A stretch of DNA of 5,852 nt, from NCBI GenBank assembly GCA_014381485.1, contig JACNLN010000175.1, positions 1 through 5,852 on the forward strand, given 5' to 3'. Under the pieces are notes generated by a model. That model worked only from the letters and a program-made list of their open reading frames with translations. It searched no databases and was not told the DNA's origin. This document shows positions 5,834-5,852 of the stretch, piece after piece (positions within the stretch are counted from its first letter, which is position 1; each line of letters starts with the position of its first letter). Source of the stretch: Fidelibacterota bacterium (GTDB lineage: Bacteria > Fidelibacterota > Marinisomatia > Marinisomatales > CAZVFT01). A program made the translations under genes and the position numbers.

Positions 5834-5852
5834 CCTCCCCTATTTCCCCTCC
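5834..5852. repeat. Polypyrimidine mirror repeat at the window edge
   Basis: CCTCCCC at 5834-5840 and CCCCTCC at 5846-5852 are mirror images around TATTT, preceded by GGAAAA. The look is that of one arm of the C/G-rich dispersed palindromes found between genes in several environmental bacterial genomes, whose second, purine-rich arm would lie beyond the window. That reading is inference, as only one arm is visible. Confidence 0.35.

Noticed and set aside
5780..5852. GTG-started frame open to the window end, with GGGGG at 5766-5770
   Set aside because: Only 24 codons, not protein-like, and it runs into the pyrimidine mirror repeat. An open frame of this length is expected by chance.

Overview
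This window is ordinary bacterial chromosome, with six complete protein genes all on the + strand and packed like an operon. In order they are: elongation factor P (efp), the two carrier/carboxylase subunits of acetyl-CoA carboxylase (accB, accC), glycine cleavage H protein (gcvH), glycine dehydrogenase subunit 1 (gcvPA), a geranylgeranylglyceryl-phosphate synthase (GGGPS, PcrB-like TIM barrel) and a phosphoheptose isomerase (gmhA). The last 244 bases are non-coding and hold a sharply GC-rich, foldable stretch that I cannot assign to a known RNA family, then a pyrimidine-rich repeat cut by the window end.

Organism (inference): efp-accB-accC is a common bacterial order. GmhA points to a Gram-negative-type envelope with heptose-containing LPS or another heptose glycan. 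The two-subunit P-protein (gcvPA separate from gcvPB) combined with a GGGPS resembling those of Bacteroidetes and relatives suggests the FCB superphylum (Bacteroidetes, Ignavibacteria, Marinimicrobia, Cloacimonetes and similar). I cannot name the genus. Shine-Dalgarno strength is uneven: good before gcvH and gmhA, poor before accC and gcvPA.

Layout: 1-97 is a leader with an AT-rich dyad and a very short ORF that has a good ribosome binding site. Then efp (98-658), accB (660-1124), a 73-base gap with a dyad and two TATAAT boxes, accC (1198-2556), gcvH (2575-2952), gcvPA (2927-4288, overlapping gcvH), the GGGPS gene (4285-5031, ATGA overlap) and gmhA (5033-5608). The structured RNA candidate follows at about 5633-5748 and the pyrimidine mirror repeat at 5834-5852.

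How the genes fit together: AccB and AccC do the first half-reaction of fatty acid synthesis (ATP-dependent carboxylation of biotin). The AccA/AccD transferase is not here. GcvH and GcvPA are two parts of the glycine cleavage system; GcvPB, GcvT and the lipoamide dehydrogenase must be elsewhere. GGGPS and GmhA would both feed the cell envelope, through ether-lipid precursor and heptose respectively. The window therefore mixes translation, one-carbon metabolism and envelope lipid/glycan supply. No defence system, mobile element or CRISPR was seen. The most unusual items are the unassigned GC-rich RNA candidate, the bacterial GGGPS inside this operon, and the odd gcvH/gcvPA junction.
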